A stretch of 64,000 bases of DNA from Vanessa cardui (Eukaryota; Arthropoda; Insecta; Lepidoptera; Nymphalidae): positions 8,124,501-8,188,500 of the forward strand of contig NC_061124.1 in NCBI RefSeq assembly GCF_905220365.1. Direction: 5' to 3'. A model generated the notes under the pieces. That model worked only from the letters and a program-made list of their open reading frames with translations. It was not told the DNA's origin and ran no database searches. Position 1 is the first letter of the stretch. Each line of letters begins with the position of its first letter. Below, in pieces: positions 55,353 through 64,000 of this stretch. Made by a program: the position numbers and the translations under genes.

Positions 55353-55700
55353 CTAAGATGTTACTTGGAGCGGTTGTTCGGGCGTCGATGGCGCTCCTTT
55401 CCGGCAGATGGCTTTGAGGTGGAGCCCCCGATGACGCGTGGAGTACCGGTGTGCGTGCGCCGAACGGGGGCTCGCGTGCGCCTCGACCACCGCCGCCACA
55501 CACGCTCCGAATTCGAACTGTAAGTGCGCGATCGTCAACCGGTGCCGGCACAGCCGCTTCGTTTGCGGCGGCCACAGCGCCGCCGTCAATTGAGGACTAG
55601 TTCGTGTGACTATGTGTATTTTGTGTTTACGATATCATAGTTTGTACATCAGTCCTGGTTATTTATGTGAAATAAATGACATTCCGCGTTGTTACTGTAG
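55353..55700 (+). other. Tetraspanin 3' untranslated region with polyadenylation signal
   Basis: Starts after the TGA at 55350-55352. AATAAA at 55671-55676 is the first polyadenylation signal, so a transcript end near 55690-55700 is likely. Further AATAAA motifs at about 56312 and 56424 could give longer forms. Frames on the minus strand here are antisense artefacts. Confidence 0.6.
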
Positions 55701-56739
55701 AAGAATCGTGATCTGCGTGAACTATACATTATTAAGTGGCAACGAGTAATTTAGATGAGATAAACCGATTCCACGAGCAAAGCTTGTGTTTAGTTCCTAT
55801 GCTTGGCAGTTTATAAATTATTTGAATTTTAGTATTTACTATAATATTTTGTTTAAATTAATATCATAACATATAGTTGAGTGCGTGGATATGTGTTATT
55901 AGCCACAGAGGGTGGTAGTACATGTTATTTGAGAGAGGGTGCATATGATGTATTTGTACCAAAAATAATTATTAATATATTGATTGTATTATTTTAGAAT
56001 TAAGTCAGCTTTTGATTGTATACCAATAGATTTAAATTATGTACGTCGACTAAGGTTCAAATTATCTTTTATCAATTTACTTAGCGTAGGTGTTGTTAGT
56101 TCGAACACCGATGAATTATGATATATTTTAACTGAATCCAAAGTAAGACTTGAACTCTTTGGTTATACAATAGTTCCATAACAATATGAGTACGTCATCG
56201 TTCGATTTATGATTTGAATTATTCATTCGTAGTTTTTATTTTTTATTTGAACCAACAATTCAAACGATCAAAGATGTAAGTCTTTGAGGCCATCTTTTGT
56301 TACTGATTGTAAATAAATAGATTCAATTTATGACACGTGTAGTATGGCGAGTTGTGCATGGACAGGTTGACAAAATAGTACTGATATGAGCTTAAACGAC
56401 GTAGTGCCTAATTATAAAAGCTTATAAATAAACAGATAAAAGTTGAAATAACCATTTTTTTTTAACATCAACTTTCAGTTACTCATAAAATTTGTAAAAA
56501 AACTTACTAAAATTTTGAGTGTGTTTTAAATTTTTCCCTTGGTTATCAGGTAATGGGAGCATTTACGTATTAAATGGCTGTGTAAATAGGTGTAACCTAA
56601 TCCTCCTTAAATAATAAATAATAAGATCTTGATCAAAATTTTTGTCATCAATTGGGTTGTTTCCGATTTTTGTATTAACCCAAAACATTATAATATTTAT
56701 ATTAACATATGGTACAATACCATATAATATATATGATAG
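55701..56739. other. Spacer, no gene seen
   Basis: AT-rich. May include an extended 3' end of the tetraspanin transcript. No gene was recognised. Confidence 0.3.
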
Positions 56740-56928
56740 GTTGGGTGTGCTGTTAACCATTCCTCACATAGCAAACGTACCACCAACCTTGGAAAGTAAC
56801 ACGTTGTGTCTCTTGTACCAGTGGTCACTGTTACACAAAGGTACTAAGTATTGCTTTTTGGTGGTATAATATGTGTTGATTGGATGGTAGCTACCCAGAT
56901 CAGCTTACTACAAGCCACATCACCTCGT
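56740..56928 (-). repeat. Family A short repeat, degraded
   Basis: TTAACCATTCCTCACAT, CGTACCACCAACCTTGGAAA, CACGTTGTGTCTCTTGTACC, GGTGGTATAATATGTG and GGTAGCTACCCAGATCAGCT follow reversed family A order. Confidence 0.6.
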
Positions 56929-57699
56929 GATCCTTTTATTTAATATTTGAAATGAACTTTGTAATAACCTGTTTCAAGGAAAAACGTCTGATGTTATATG
57001 ATTCATTCTATTTGTTTCTTCTGTTAAAAAAATAGAATTTTGCCTTATCTAACTAATGATTACTTTAAACGGACTTTGACTCTGAATCAAAGACCGTTTG
57101 ACAGAAGTCAAATTGTGAATTTTATATTGTAACATTTATATTTATAATATTTAATATATATAATATGTATCACTGTATAGTCGTTCAGATATATATTTAG
57201 TTTCAAAGTTTAATTAATTTGATGTAAAATTATTAACTGTTAATTAATTATTACTTGTAAAACGCGATAGAAATTTCAGAGTGATTGATGGTTATCTTAG
57301 TTCGCCGCCATTCGATCGTCTAAAATATTTGACGGACGAATGAAAGTATATATAATATTAATGACTTTTAAATTGTTAATTAATTTAGTAGTTTTTGATA
57401 CACATTATTGAACGTGTTGGAAACAACCCAATTATGGAATTATACACACAAGATGGAGAGCGGACAAAAATATTGACAGAAATCGGTTTTAAATGAGTAA
57501 TTATTAAAAATGAGATGTTTAGTGTTGATTTAATTTATAGTAATTGTATTTGCTATGCAGTGCCGTGATTTAGACGTGGTAATATTAATAGCTATACACC
57601 GATACTCGGATAGAAAGAACTAGCGTGGCTGTAAGCACGTATAAAAATAAAATTTAGAATTTTTAAAAGAAAAAGAACCAAAAATAAAACACTATGTAG
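56929..57699. other. Spacer, no gene seen
   Basis: AT-rich. No recognised feature. Confidence 0.3.
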
Positions 57700-57800
57700 A
57701 TAAGTATAACATTGCAGACCTACTCGTAGTCCGTGCATGTCTAGTTCTTTCGCCTGAAGACGCCGTGCGGTCGGACGACGGCTCGGCGTATCCATTCGCA
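57700..57800 (-). other. Small GC-rich island, possible exon on the minus strand
   Basis: A 100-bp GC-rich block. On the minus strand it follows TGTATGTGTGTAG, a possible acceptor. It is open in two frames, one reading MDTPSRRPTARRLQAKELDM. No good donor follows (the nearest is GAGTAGGT), and neither frame matches the kinase domain expected next for the gene at 61894. Identity unknown. Confidence 0.25.
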
Positions 57801-57880
57801 AAAACCTACACACATACACCTACATACATTTGTAATAATATGATGTAACTTTTTAGAAAATATTGTAACGACTATTAAAA

Positions 57881-58300
57881 TTAATTACGTTCGCTTAGAG
57901 TAGGTATATTTTGTGAATTTATGCAGAAAAATAGTTTTTTAATATTGTTGTCACTGAATGTACCAATCTTATTAATATTTGTACCTATATTCGGAAAGTT
58001 GGATAATTTGTAGCTAGGATCAAATCTAATCCTGCATCTCTTCCAAACGGTAAAATAACATGTGCCTTGGCTTATGAAATCGTATAACTGATTTTGTGTT
58101 ATTAGAAAAGATTCTATCATCAATTTCAAGTAACATTCTTGAATGGAGTTGGTAACCTCACCATTGCTGTTTATGTCTTCAACAACAACAGCCTTCCTGT
58201 CACATATTTTATTTTTACGGCAGACATTTTTGTTTTTGTTGACGAAATATAAATATTTATGTAATATTACATTTAAAAAATTGTTCGACGTAATATTCAT
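57881..58300 (-). CDS. Hypothetical protein, 139 residues
   Basis: One open frame with mixed composition in its central part (for example AVVVEDINSNGEVTNSIQEC), while the first 35 residues are Asn/Lys-rich as in AT-rich chance frames. Seven cysteines. No signal peptide or membrane segment was seen. No family is recognised. It may be a lineage-specific gene, a transposon remnant or chance. Confidence 0.25.
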   Translation of the reverse strand: MNITSNNFLNVILHKYLYFVNKNKNVCRKNKICDRKAVVVEDINSNGEVTNSIQECYLKLMIESFLITQNQLYDFISQGTCYFTVWKRCRIRFDPSYKLSNFPNIGTNINKIGTFSDNNIKKLFFCINSQNIPTLSERN

Positions 58301-60193
58301 TTAATGAATAAATAATTGTTTTGTTATTTAATGACACTATTTTTATTTTATAAATGTTTTTTATGAATGTTATATAACTTAAATAAAAAAAACATAATGT
58401 GTGTTTCTTCAGTCACTTATTAAGGGTAGTCTTGTTACAACTTTCCGAAGGTATGCACTAGGCGACTGAGAGCTAATATTATCATAATAAATGCATTAAA
58501 TAAAATCTTTGTTAAAATGTTGTATTATTTATTTATTTGATATCCTCAAAATATTTTATAGTGAATAATATAGGGAGAAGTAAAGTAAGATACCACTTCA
58601 GAGAAAAGATCTCCAAATCTAAGAGGTCAAGGCTTGCTATCATGCTTCCAGATCATACGGCATCTATTTTGACAGTTACAAATCACCAAACGATTTTATG
58701 CCTCAAATTTGCAAGAAAATAATTATACACATAAAAACTCATTAGTGCTTGCCGGTATGATCCTGTAAATTATGGTTAAAATTACGTGTCCTACCGGGGA
58801 ATATAGGTTAATCATCTTAATTGTAAATATGATCAAAAAAATAAAATAATGAAAAAATGTATTTGAATAATGCTATATTGAATCGTAAATATTAGAAAGA
58901 GAAAGTGGCAAAGTTAGCCTTGAAGAGTTACAACGCTTTTTCTTAAGTGACGATGTCTTTCAGTTCATTGTAATGTAAGGTGCAAGGACTTCCTTCCAGA
59001 AATAGTAAATTTGAAAATAAATCGAAAGAAATTTTGTTTCTAATTAATAGAAAAAATGCGATTGTCACTTTGTTTGTTCCGCCGAGCCGATCATCATGAA
59101 ACTTCCCATTCATATCACATTTATGTTTTCTGTACTCCTGGTAAAGAAAGTATGGGGTACCTAACATATTTTAAGAAAAAAAAAGTGGGCGAGAGTTGGT
59201 ATATAATACTTAAAAATCAATTTCTTAATATATTTTACAGTCATATTTGCAGTAAAATCTATTCCGACGATATATTTTTGTTTTGTAGTTTCGAAGCTTT
59301 GATTAGGAGCGTCGAGTTTTCTTAACAGCAGTAAAACTAGAATTTCTTTATTTTTTAGACATAACTTCAACAGCTATAATTTACAACACATACTTCATGC
59401 CATATGTTATGGAGTAATTTGATTGTATTAGGTCATTAATTTTAGTAGCTATTGAGATTATTGGCGATGATAAAATTTACATTTGGAAAGGATATTGGTC
59501 AGAATAAATTATTATTCTGAAAACTAAAAAAAAAATGGTGACCGATGATGAAATCTAATACTAAAACAAGCAACAATACATTTTATTTATGAAGAAATAT
59601 GCCAATGGATGCAAATGATAATACACTAAAAATAATTAGAATGGGCTTAAAACTGGAAAACAATTAAACATAACGGTAATTACTATTGTAAGTTTAAATT
59701 AATAAATGCCAAAGCGAATAGAAGTAGTGAATTGGGAAATTTAATTCGATTATTTTATTGAATACTTTAGAACCTAAATTCTTTTAAGGATTGGTAAGCT
59801 GGTCATTCTGCATAACTAATAATGTACACACTTGTTCTTCCAAATCTTTGTCTTCAATATATTTTTGAAGACAGTTTTTGCTCACGTAATCCATCACGGT
59901 GAACCATATTCAGTATATTTAACACCTTTAATTTTAATTTTGACTTTAATAATGTAAAATCGTGATTTAGATATGCTGGTCCTTGTATGTTTTCAAATAG
60001 CGTTTTTTTATGATATTTGTTATAAAAATAATGTACTTCTAGCGTATTTTATTATGAGTCTGGAATTAGAAGTATTTAATGTTATAGTTGCAGTTTATTT
60101 CATTAGATCCATATCCGCAGTTACAATGGCTCTTTCACACTTCAAACATAACAAAACAAAGTATATGATGATGCCCAAACGGCCCAGCATTAA
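58301..60193. other. AT-rich spacer, no gene seen
   Basis: Frames at 58537-58722 and 58943-59370 have no recognised domain. GTTCCGCCGAGCCGATCATC at 59079 recalls the core of Helitron-like elements but has no recognisable terminus. Confidence 0.3.
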
Positions 60194-60201
60194 GGCCTAC
60201 T

Positions 60202-60531
60202 CAGAGGCGGATTTACCAATAAGCTAAGTAGGCTGGAGCCTAGGGCGGCAAATTTAGAGGGGCGGCAAATTTAGCCCAATTTTTTTACTATCTTACAAAA
60301 ATAAAAAAAAATCATATCATATCACCTAGATTATAATCATACTAATAACGGGAAATAGCCGATGTAATGAGGAAGATAGAACACAAATCATAAAGTTACA
60401 ATTTCAGAATAAATGTAATGAATATAATTGTGAACTAAACTAACGTATTGAATTTCAGAAGTCAGTAGGGGCGGCAAAAATTTAATAGTCTACTAATGCC
60501 TACTAGCAACAAATTTGTGAATCTGCCACTG
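60202..60531. mobile_element. hAT-type MITE with 8-bp target duplication
   Basis: The ends are inverted repeats: CAGAGGCGGATTTACCAA at 60202 and CAGTGGCAGATTCACAAA read from 60531 on the minus strand. CAGNGGCGGA-like ends are typical of the hAT superfamily. The flanks GGCCTACT (60194-60201) and GCCCTACT (60532-60539) match at 7 of 8 bases, as expected of a hAT target duplication. The internal AGGGGCGGCAAATTTAG-type sequence recurs near both ends. No transposase is present. Confidence 0.8.
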
Positions 60532-60744
60532 GCCCTACTATCAAGTAAATGTTATACCAGTTGTTCAGTATTATATTAAACTGGTTCACTAACTGAAAAG
60601 TAAGAAAGGAAGAATTATGCATATATTTTTAATTGATACTTTACTTAAGCGACGTTCAATGAAGCCATTTTTGTAAAATAAAAAAACCAAGGTTTTTCGT
60701 AGGATTATCTCAATTTTTTTTAGTAAGAGATTTGAATTTAGAAT

Positions 60745-60870
60745 TTAATTCGTGCGCGATAAACCCCGTGAGGAAATGCAAGCATGAAATGAAATTCTGA
60801 AACACATGGATCCGGCAATTCTCAGTGGAACAGGGATCAGCGCGGTGGATTAATTCGGATTTTATCTACA
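60745..60870 (+). repeat. Family B SINE, degraded body
   Basis: TTAATTCGTGCGCGATAAAC, CGTGAGGAAATGCAAGCATG, GAAATTCTGAAACACATGGA and GTGGAACAGGGATCAGCGCG follow the family B body order. Confidence 0.5.
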
Positions 60871-61249
60871 TGTCAGTGGATTGTTTCACGTCGTTAGTGA
60901 GAACTGATATTGTACATACGCTACTATTACTTTTATTTAGTTTCTATTTAATTTACAAATGATCCTTAATTTGTTTATGTCAAACCTTGCAAATTGAATT
61001 AGAAATTCTTTTTGGCATGTAAGTGGAGATACTCCTCAACACTATAAAGAAATATTTGGTATATTTTTGTATTAATTTATAGTTAATTTACTCGATCTCT
61101 TAATAATACATTGACCAAGTAATATTATGAGTACCTGGCCGATTATTATTCTTGGCAGAATCTATTCCAAGATTGTGATATATTTAAATTTTATTTGATT
61201 TTATGCCTTTCAAGTGCACTTATTGTAAATATCTATATTATATAAGAAC
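60871..61249. other. Spacer, no gene seen
   Basis: AT-rich. Nothing recognised. Confidence 0.3.
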
Positions 61250-61505
61250 CAGCTGATAGCCGATATTGGAACTTTAAGAAACATTAATCATTTCTCATAT
61301 TACCAATCCTACCTTCCTTGGGATCTGTGATATTATGTCTTGTGGCTATTACACTGGTAGTACCTTACAAGTCGGAACTTGACAATACTATATACGGTTG
61401 TTATTTTATATAAAACTTTTAACATTTGTATGCGGTACTATGTATATAAAGAACCATACGTACCGAGACGGGCTTGTAGGAGGTTCTGTAGCTTCACTAC
61501 CAAGT
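61250..61505 (-). repeat. Family A short repeat, strongly degraded
   Basis: AGAAACATTAATCATTTCTC, CCTTGGGATCTGTGATATTA, GTCTTGTGGCTATTACACTG and CGAGACGGGCTTGTAGGAGG, ending CACTACCAAG, follow reversed family A order. An insertion lies before the head. Confidence 0.55.
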
Positions 61506-61893
61506 GGAATAATATTATAAAACAAATACAACATAAAAAATTAAACAATTAATTAATCTTAATTTTTTTTATTATGTAAAGCAGTGTGTTATTTTAATTA
61601 TAAAACTCATTTAAACTATACTTTGGAAGAAACAATTAAGTAATACTTCGATGAAGAATTTAATTTACTTAACCCAGGCATAGCAGTAAAAACTTAGTAC
61701 TATACAAATGCAAAATATTCAATTATTATCAAACGGCGTTTAATTAAACGAACTTAGTTATAAACCATGCCGTATATACTATATATACAAAAGGGAGTAA
61801 TGTTTGTACAATACCAAAATGAATATGATGTTTACATATGAGCATAAATATTGCTTTAGATTTTGATCGTAGATTAATCTTTGGTTAACTTAC
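61506..61893. other. Predicted intron sequence of the pseudouridine enzyme gene
   Basis: AT-rich. It begins (minus strand) with the GTAAGT donor at 61893-61888. The next exon is not visible. Confidence 0.5.
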
Positions 61894-62174
61894 CTGAACT
61901 TGATCCTCAGTTAGTCTGTACGTCCTGTCCACATTAGCTCCTCCGATGATAAGCACATCTCCAGCGTCATCCCTCATCAGATTCCCGTCGCTCTCGCTGC
62001 CTTTGTCACGGCACGTGGTATGAAACTGTCTTGAAGTATTCGTCATACATTTCCCCATGCTCTTTGAGACGCCGATATTAAGAGCGTTCTCTAAATTGTC
62101 CGCATTCCTCAGTTTTTGAAATTGGACGGCAATATCGGCGCCGACTTTTGCGTTGTTCTTTATGAGCGCGACGT
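61894..62174 (-). CDS. Pseudouridine-metabolising bifunctional enzyme, internal exon: glycosidase end, linker, kinase start
   Basis: A 281-nt exon between an acceptor (ACGACGTTCAG, ending 62175) and a perfect donor (CAG then GTAAGT at 61893). It gives 93 open codons after a split Asn codon. The first part, VALIKNNAKVGADIAVQFQK, matches the C-terminal end of pseudouridine-5'-phosphate glycosidases, which split pseudouridine phosphate into uracil and ribose 5-phosphate. A polar linker follows, then DVLIIGGANVDRTYRLTED, the first strand and GGxNxD motif of a PfkB sugar kinase. Eukaryotic fusion proteins join the two activities in this order: the kinase makes the phosphate that the glycosidase cleaves. 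Without splicing the frame would stop two codons past 61894. Confidence 0.88.
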
Positions 62175-63225
62175 CTGAACGTCGTTAAGGAAAGAAATTG
62201 TGGCAATTACTTTTACTGGGATCATTTTAGGACCATTACGTTGTTACACGTTTAATTTACTGCTGAAATTAGCTTCAATGAACGGGTCAAGTTTGTAATT
62301 AAATACTCTAATGGTCTCGCCAATTGGTTGGCATTAAGTCGTAATATACTCCTTGTTACTTCAGCTCACCTATATTTACAAAATTGAACCGCAATCTGTT
62401 AATGCTGCTTTGACGTGCAATACATTATTTTTACACTGACGTGTGTGAGTTCCTTTATTCCACCATACATTTTAAATAGTTGAAACGATTTGAATGTGTT
62501 CCACACACTTCAGAATCACCGATGGAAAGTGCATTAAAATTAAATGATATTAATTGTTTCAAGGCTATCGATAGCAAAATTTAATTCTAAATTGAAACCT
62601 GAACACTTATATTTCAAAAATTGCTTTTCATTTCGAGCTTCAATACGACAATTTCATCATTAATTTCATTAATTTGAAGGATGAATTTTCAGATACATTT
62701 AAATACTTAACTTCACTCATTAACATATATAAGACAGAGTACTAATTCCCGTAGTTATATAAACTTTCATCCTAAGTGACTTTCATCCTTAGGAAAATTC
62801 TCTCTAAAGGCTTACCTACATGTGGATGTAGGAATGTGTATTCCATATGGAATTTCTGCGTAAAATTCCATCTCTATAAAAACACAGGTTTAGGCTGGGC
62901 GTTGTTTGTCTGTCAGTAATTTTAAAATTTTATTAAGAAGAGCTTCATCGTGTAAAAATAAATCAAATTGGTAATTTGACTTAGTATGAATATTAATTGT
63001 TTAACTCATAAAACAGGAAAATAGTAACGATTTATTAATGAATAAATTATTAGTGGGTGCCACCAAATAGCTTATACCACTTACCACTAGGTAAAATATC
63101 ATGAATGTACATTAATGTATTTCTAAAAACAAATTCTCAATTTTATTGTTCTCAAGCTTTTAAGCAATTTAACTTTTCTCATTTCATTTTCCCCGTATCG
63201 AATGATGTTTATCAGAAAAGGATAC
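62175..63225 (-). other. Intron between the two enzyme exons
   Basis: Donor GTATCC at 63225-63220 and acceptor CAG ending at 62175. Joining the exons makes a seamless SLDANVALIKNNAKVG, with the Asn codon split 1+2. That fit is strong support for these borders. The intron is AT-rich and holds no gene. A weak family A-like GGTGCCACCAAATAGCTTAT lies at 63057. Confidence 0.85.
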
Positions 63226-63357
63226 TCGCGTCGAGCGAGACGCCGCCCGTGGCTGCAGACACTGCGGCCAGAAGGAATGGGGTCACTTCCTTACCCCGAA
63301 TTCCTTGCTTATTTGCTTCAAGCAGCGCATTCTTTATGACAGTCTCGATAACATTCC
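63226..63357 (-). CDS. Pseudouridine-metabolising bifunctional enzyme, internal exon: glycosidase domain
   Basis: A 132-nt exon after an ATGCAG acceptor at 63358-63363. It encodes 43 full codons, including VIKNALLEANKQGIRGKEVT and PFLLAAVSAATGGVSLDA. This is the conserved IRGK-VTPFLL-TGG-SL region near the end of YeiN-type pseudouridine-5'-phosphate glycosidases. The exon starts with two bases of a split codon and ends with the first base of the Asn codon completed in the next exon. Earlier exons must lie beyond 64000. The plus-strand frame at 63105-63365 is an antisense shadow. Confidence 0.88.
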
Positions 63358-64000
63358 CTGCATAGTGACAAAACTATGTCATTATTGAAGTAATCGGAAC
63401 AGGATTTAGCTTAAAGTTATTTAAACACTTATTCGAATCGTTTTTGGCTCATAATGGCTTACACTAAATATTTTAACATTATACAAATACTAAGCGTTTT
63501 CAACACTAATAAATATTAAAAGCTAAGAATAATATTTAATTCTTATTAAAGAAAACTAAAAGTATCCAATATTGAACATAAGGCGACATAGCAAATACTA
63601 ATGATTCAACATAATATGCTTAAATTTAGTTTATAACGCGTTTCGCAAGCGGTGAACGAAGTCATCTTATGACCTGTATGATGATTGAGTCAGATGACAT
63701 TCTGTAACATTCGTTCAACCGTATTTGAGAAGAGGTGATTGGTGGAATAATTTCCAAATTATTCTATCGGAGAATAAAGATATTTTGTACTGTTAATAAA
63801 ATAAGTAATTATACTCGTTGCCTAACTTGAGGCAATTATTAATATACTTTTAGAAAACAAGAGCCAAATCCAATTCGAAGAACTTCAAAGGAAGATAAAG
63901 TCGTGAGTATTATCGTATATTTATATAATGTGATCTCGATAAGATGCCCCACTTCTATTTTCCTATCTTAATCCATTTATTGAGCGTTAATAGTAAGCTT
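63358..64000. other. Predicted upstream intron of the enzyme gene
   Basis: AT-rich, with no frame that continues the glycosidase domain. The preceding exon is therefore outside the window, more than 640 bp away. Confidence 0.5.

Noticed and set aside
55007..55589. Minus-strand ORFs over the tetraspanin tail and 3' leader
   Set aside because: Antisense shadows of coding and GC-rich DNA with no domain.
57700..57800. Next exon of the pseudouridine enzyme kinase domain
   Set aside because: The phase-0 translation has no PfkB features and the donor is poor.
63105..63365. 86-codon plus-strand ORF
   Set aside because: It is antisense to the glycosidase exon, which has matching splice sites and a recognisable protein.

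Overview
The window looks like A+T-rich nuclear DNA from a butterfly or moth, and a nymphalid butterfly is my best guess. The evidence is genes split by GT-AG introns, very sparse coding sequence, and dense short repeats of types I know from Lepidoptera: tRNA-derived SINEs, small Helitron-like elements ending in CTAGT, fold-back MITEs, and a CR1/Jockey-type LINE with an (AAAT)n tail. The species and repeat names are inference, since no search could be run. Nothing suggests bacterial, phage or organelle DNA.

Positions 1 to about 32.6 kb hold no gene I can name. This part contains copies of three repeat families. Family A starts with a GGTGGTAGGGCTTTGTGCAAG head, family B is a tRNA-like SINE with box A and box B, and family C is a second tRNA-like SINE. 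There are also Helitron-like elements, a fold-back MITE at 13.8-14.0 kb, and a GC-rich island with a 46-bp tandem repeat at 27.7-28.5 kb. Two coding-like patches at 18.7-20.1 kb may be small genes or exons.

From about 32.68 to at least 37.2 kb a nearly intact CR1-like LINE lies on the minus strand. It has ORF1 (PHD-like finger, coiled coil, RNA-binding region), ORF2 (endonuclease plus reverse transcriptase) and a short hydrophobic ORF that fills the space between them. Its ORF2 is open from end to end, but the catalytic YADD reads YAND, so the copy is probably catalytically dead.

From 37.2 to 53.5 kb there are again only repeats and AT-rich spacer. A tetraspanin gene lies on the plus strand at 53.57-55.7 kb, with a 93-bp noncoding leader exon, an intron, and one exon carrying the whole 367-residue coding sequence. 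A seven-codon upstream ORF ends in an ATGA overlap with the tetraspanin start.

From 55.7 to 61.9 kb is spacer with a hAT-type MITE that still has its target duplication. The last 2 kb hold two internal minus-strand exons of a bifunctional pseudouridine-metabolising enzyme: the end of the pseudouridine-5'-phosphate glycosidase domain and the start of the PfkB kinase domain. The remaining kinase exons were not found in the window. The two genes converge and show no obvious functional link.
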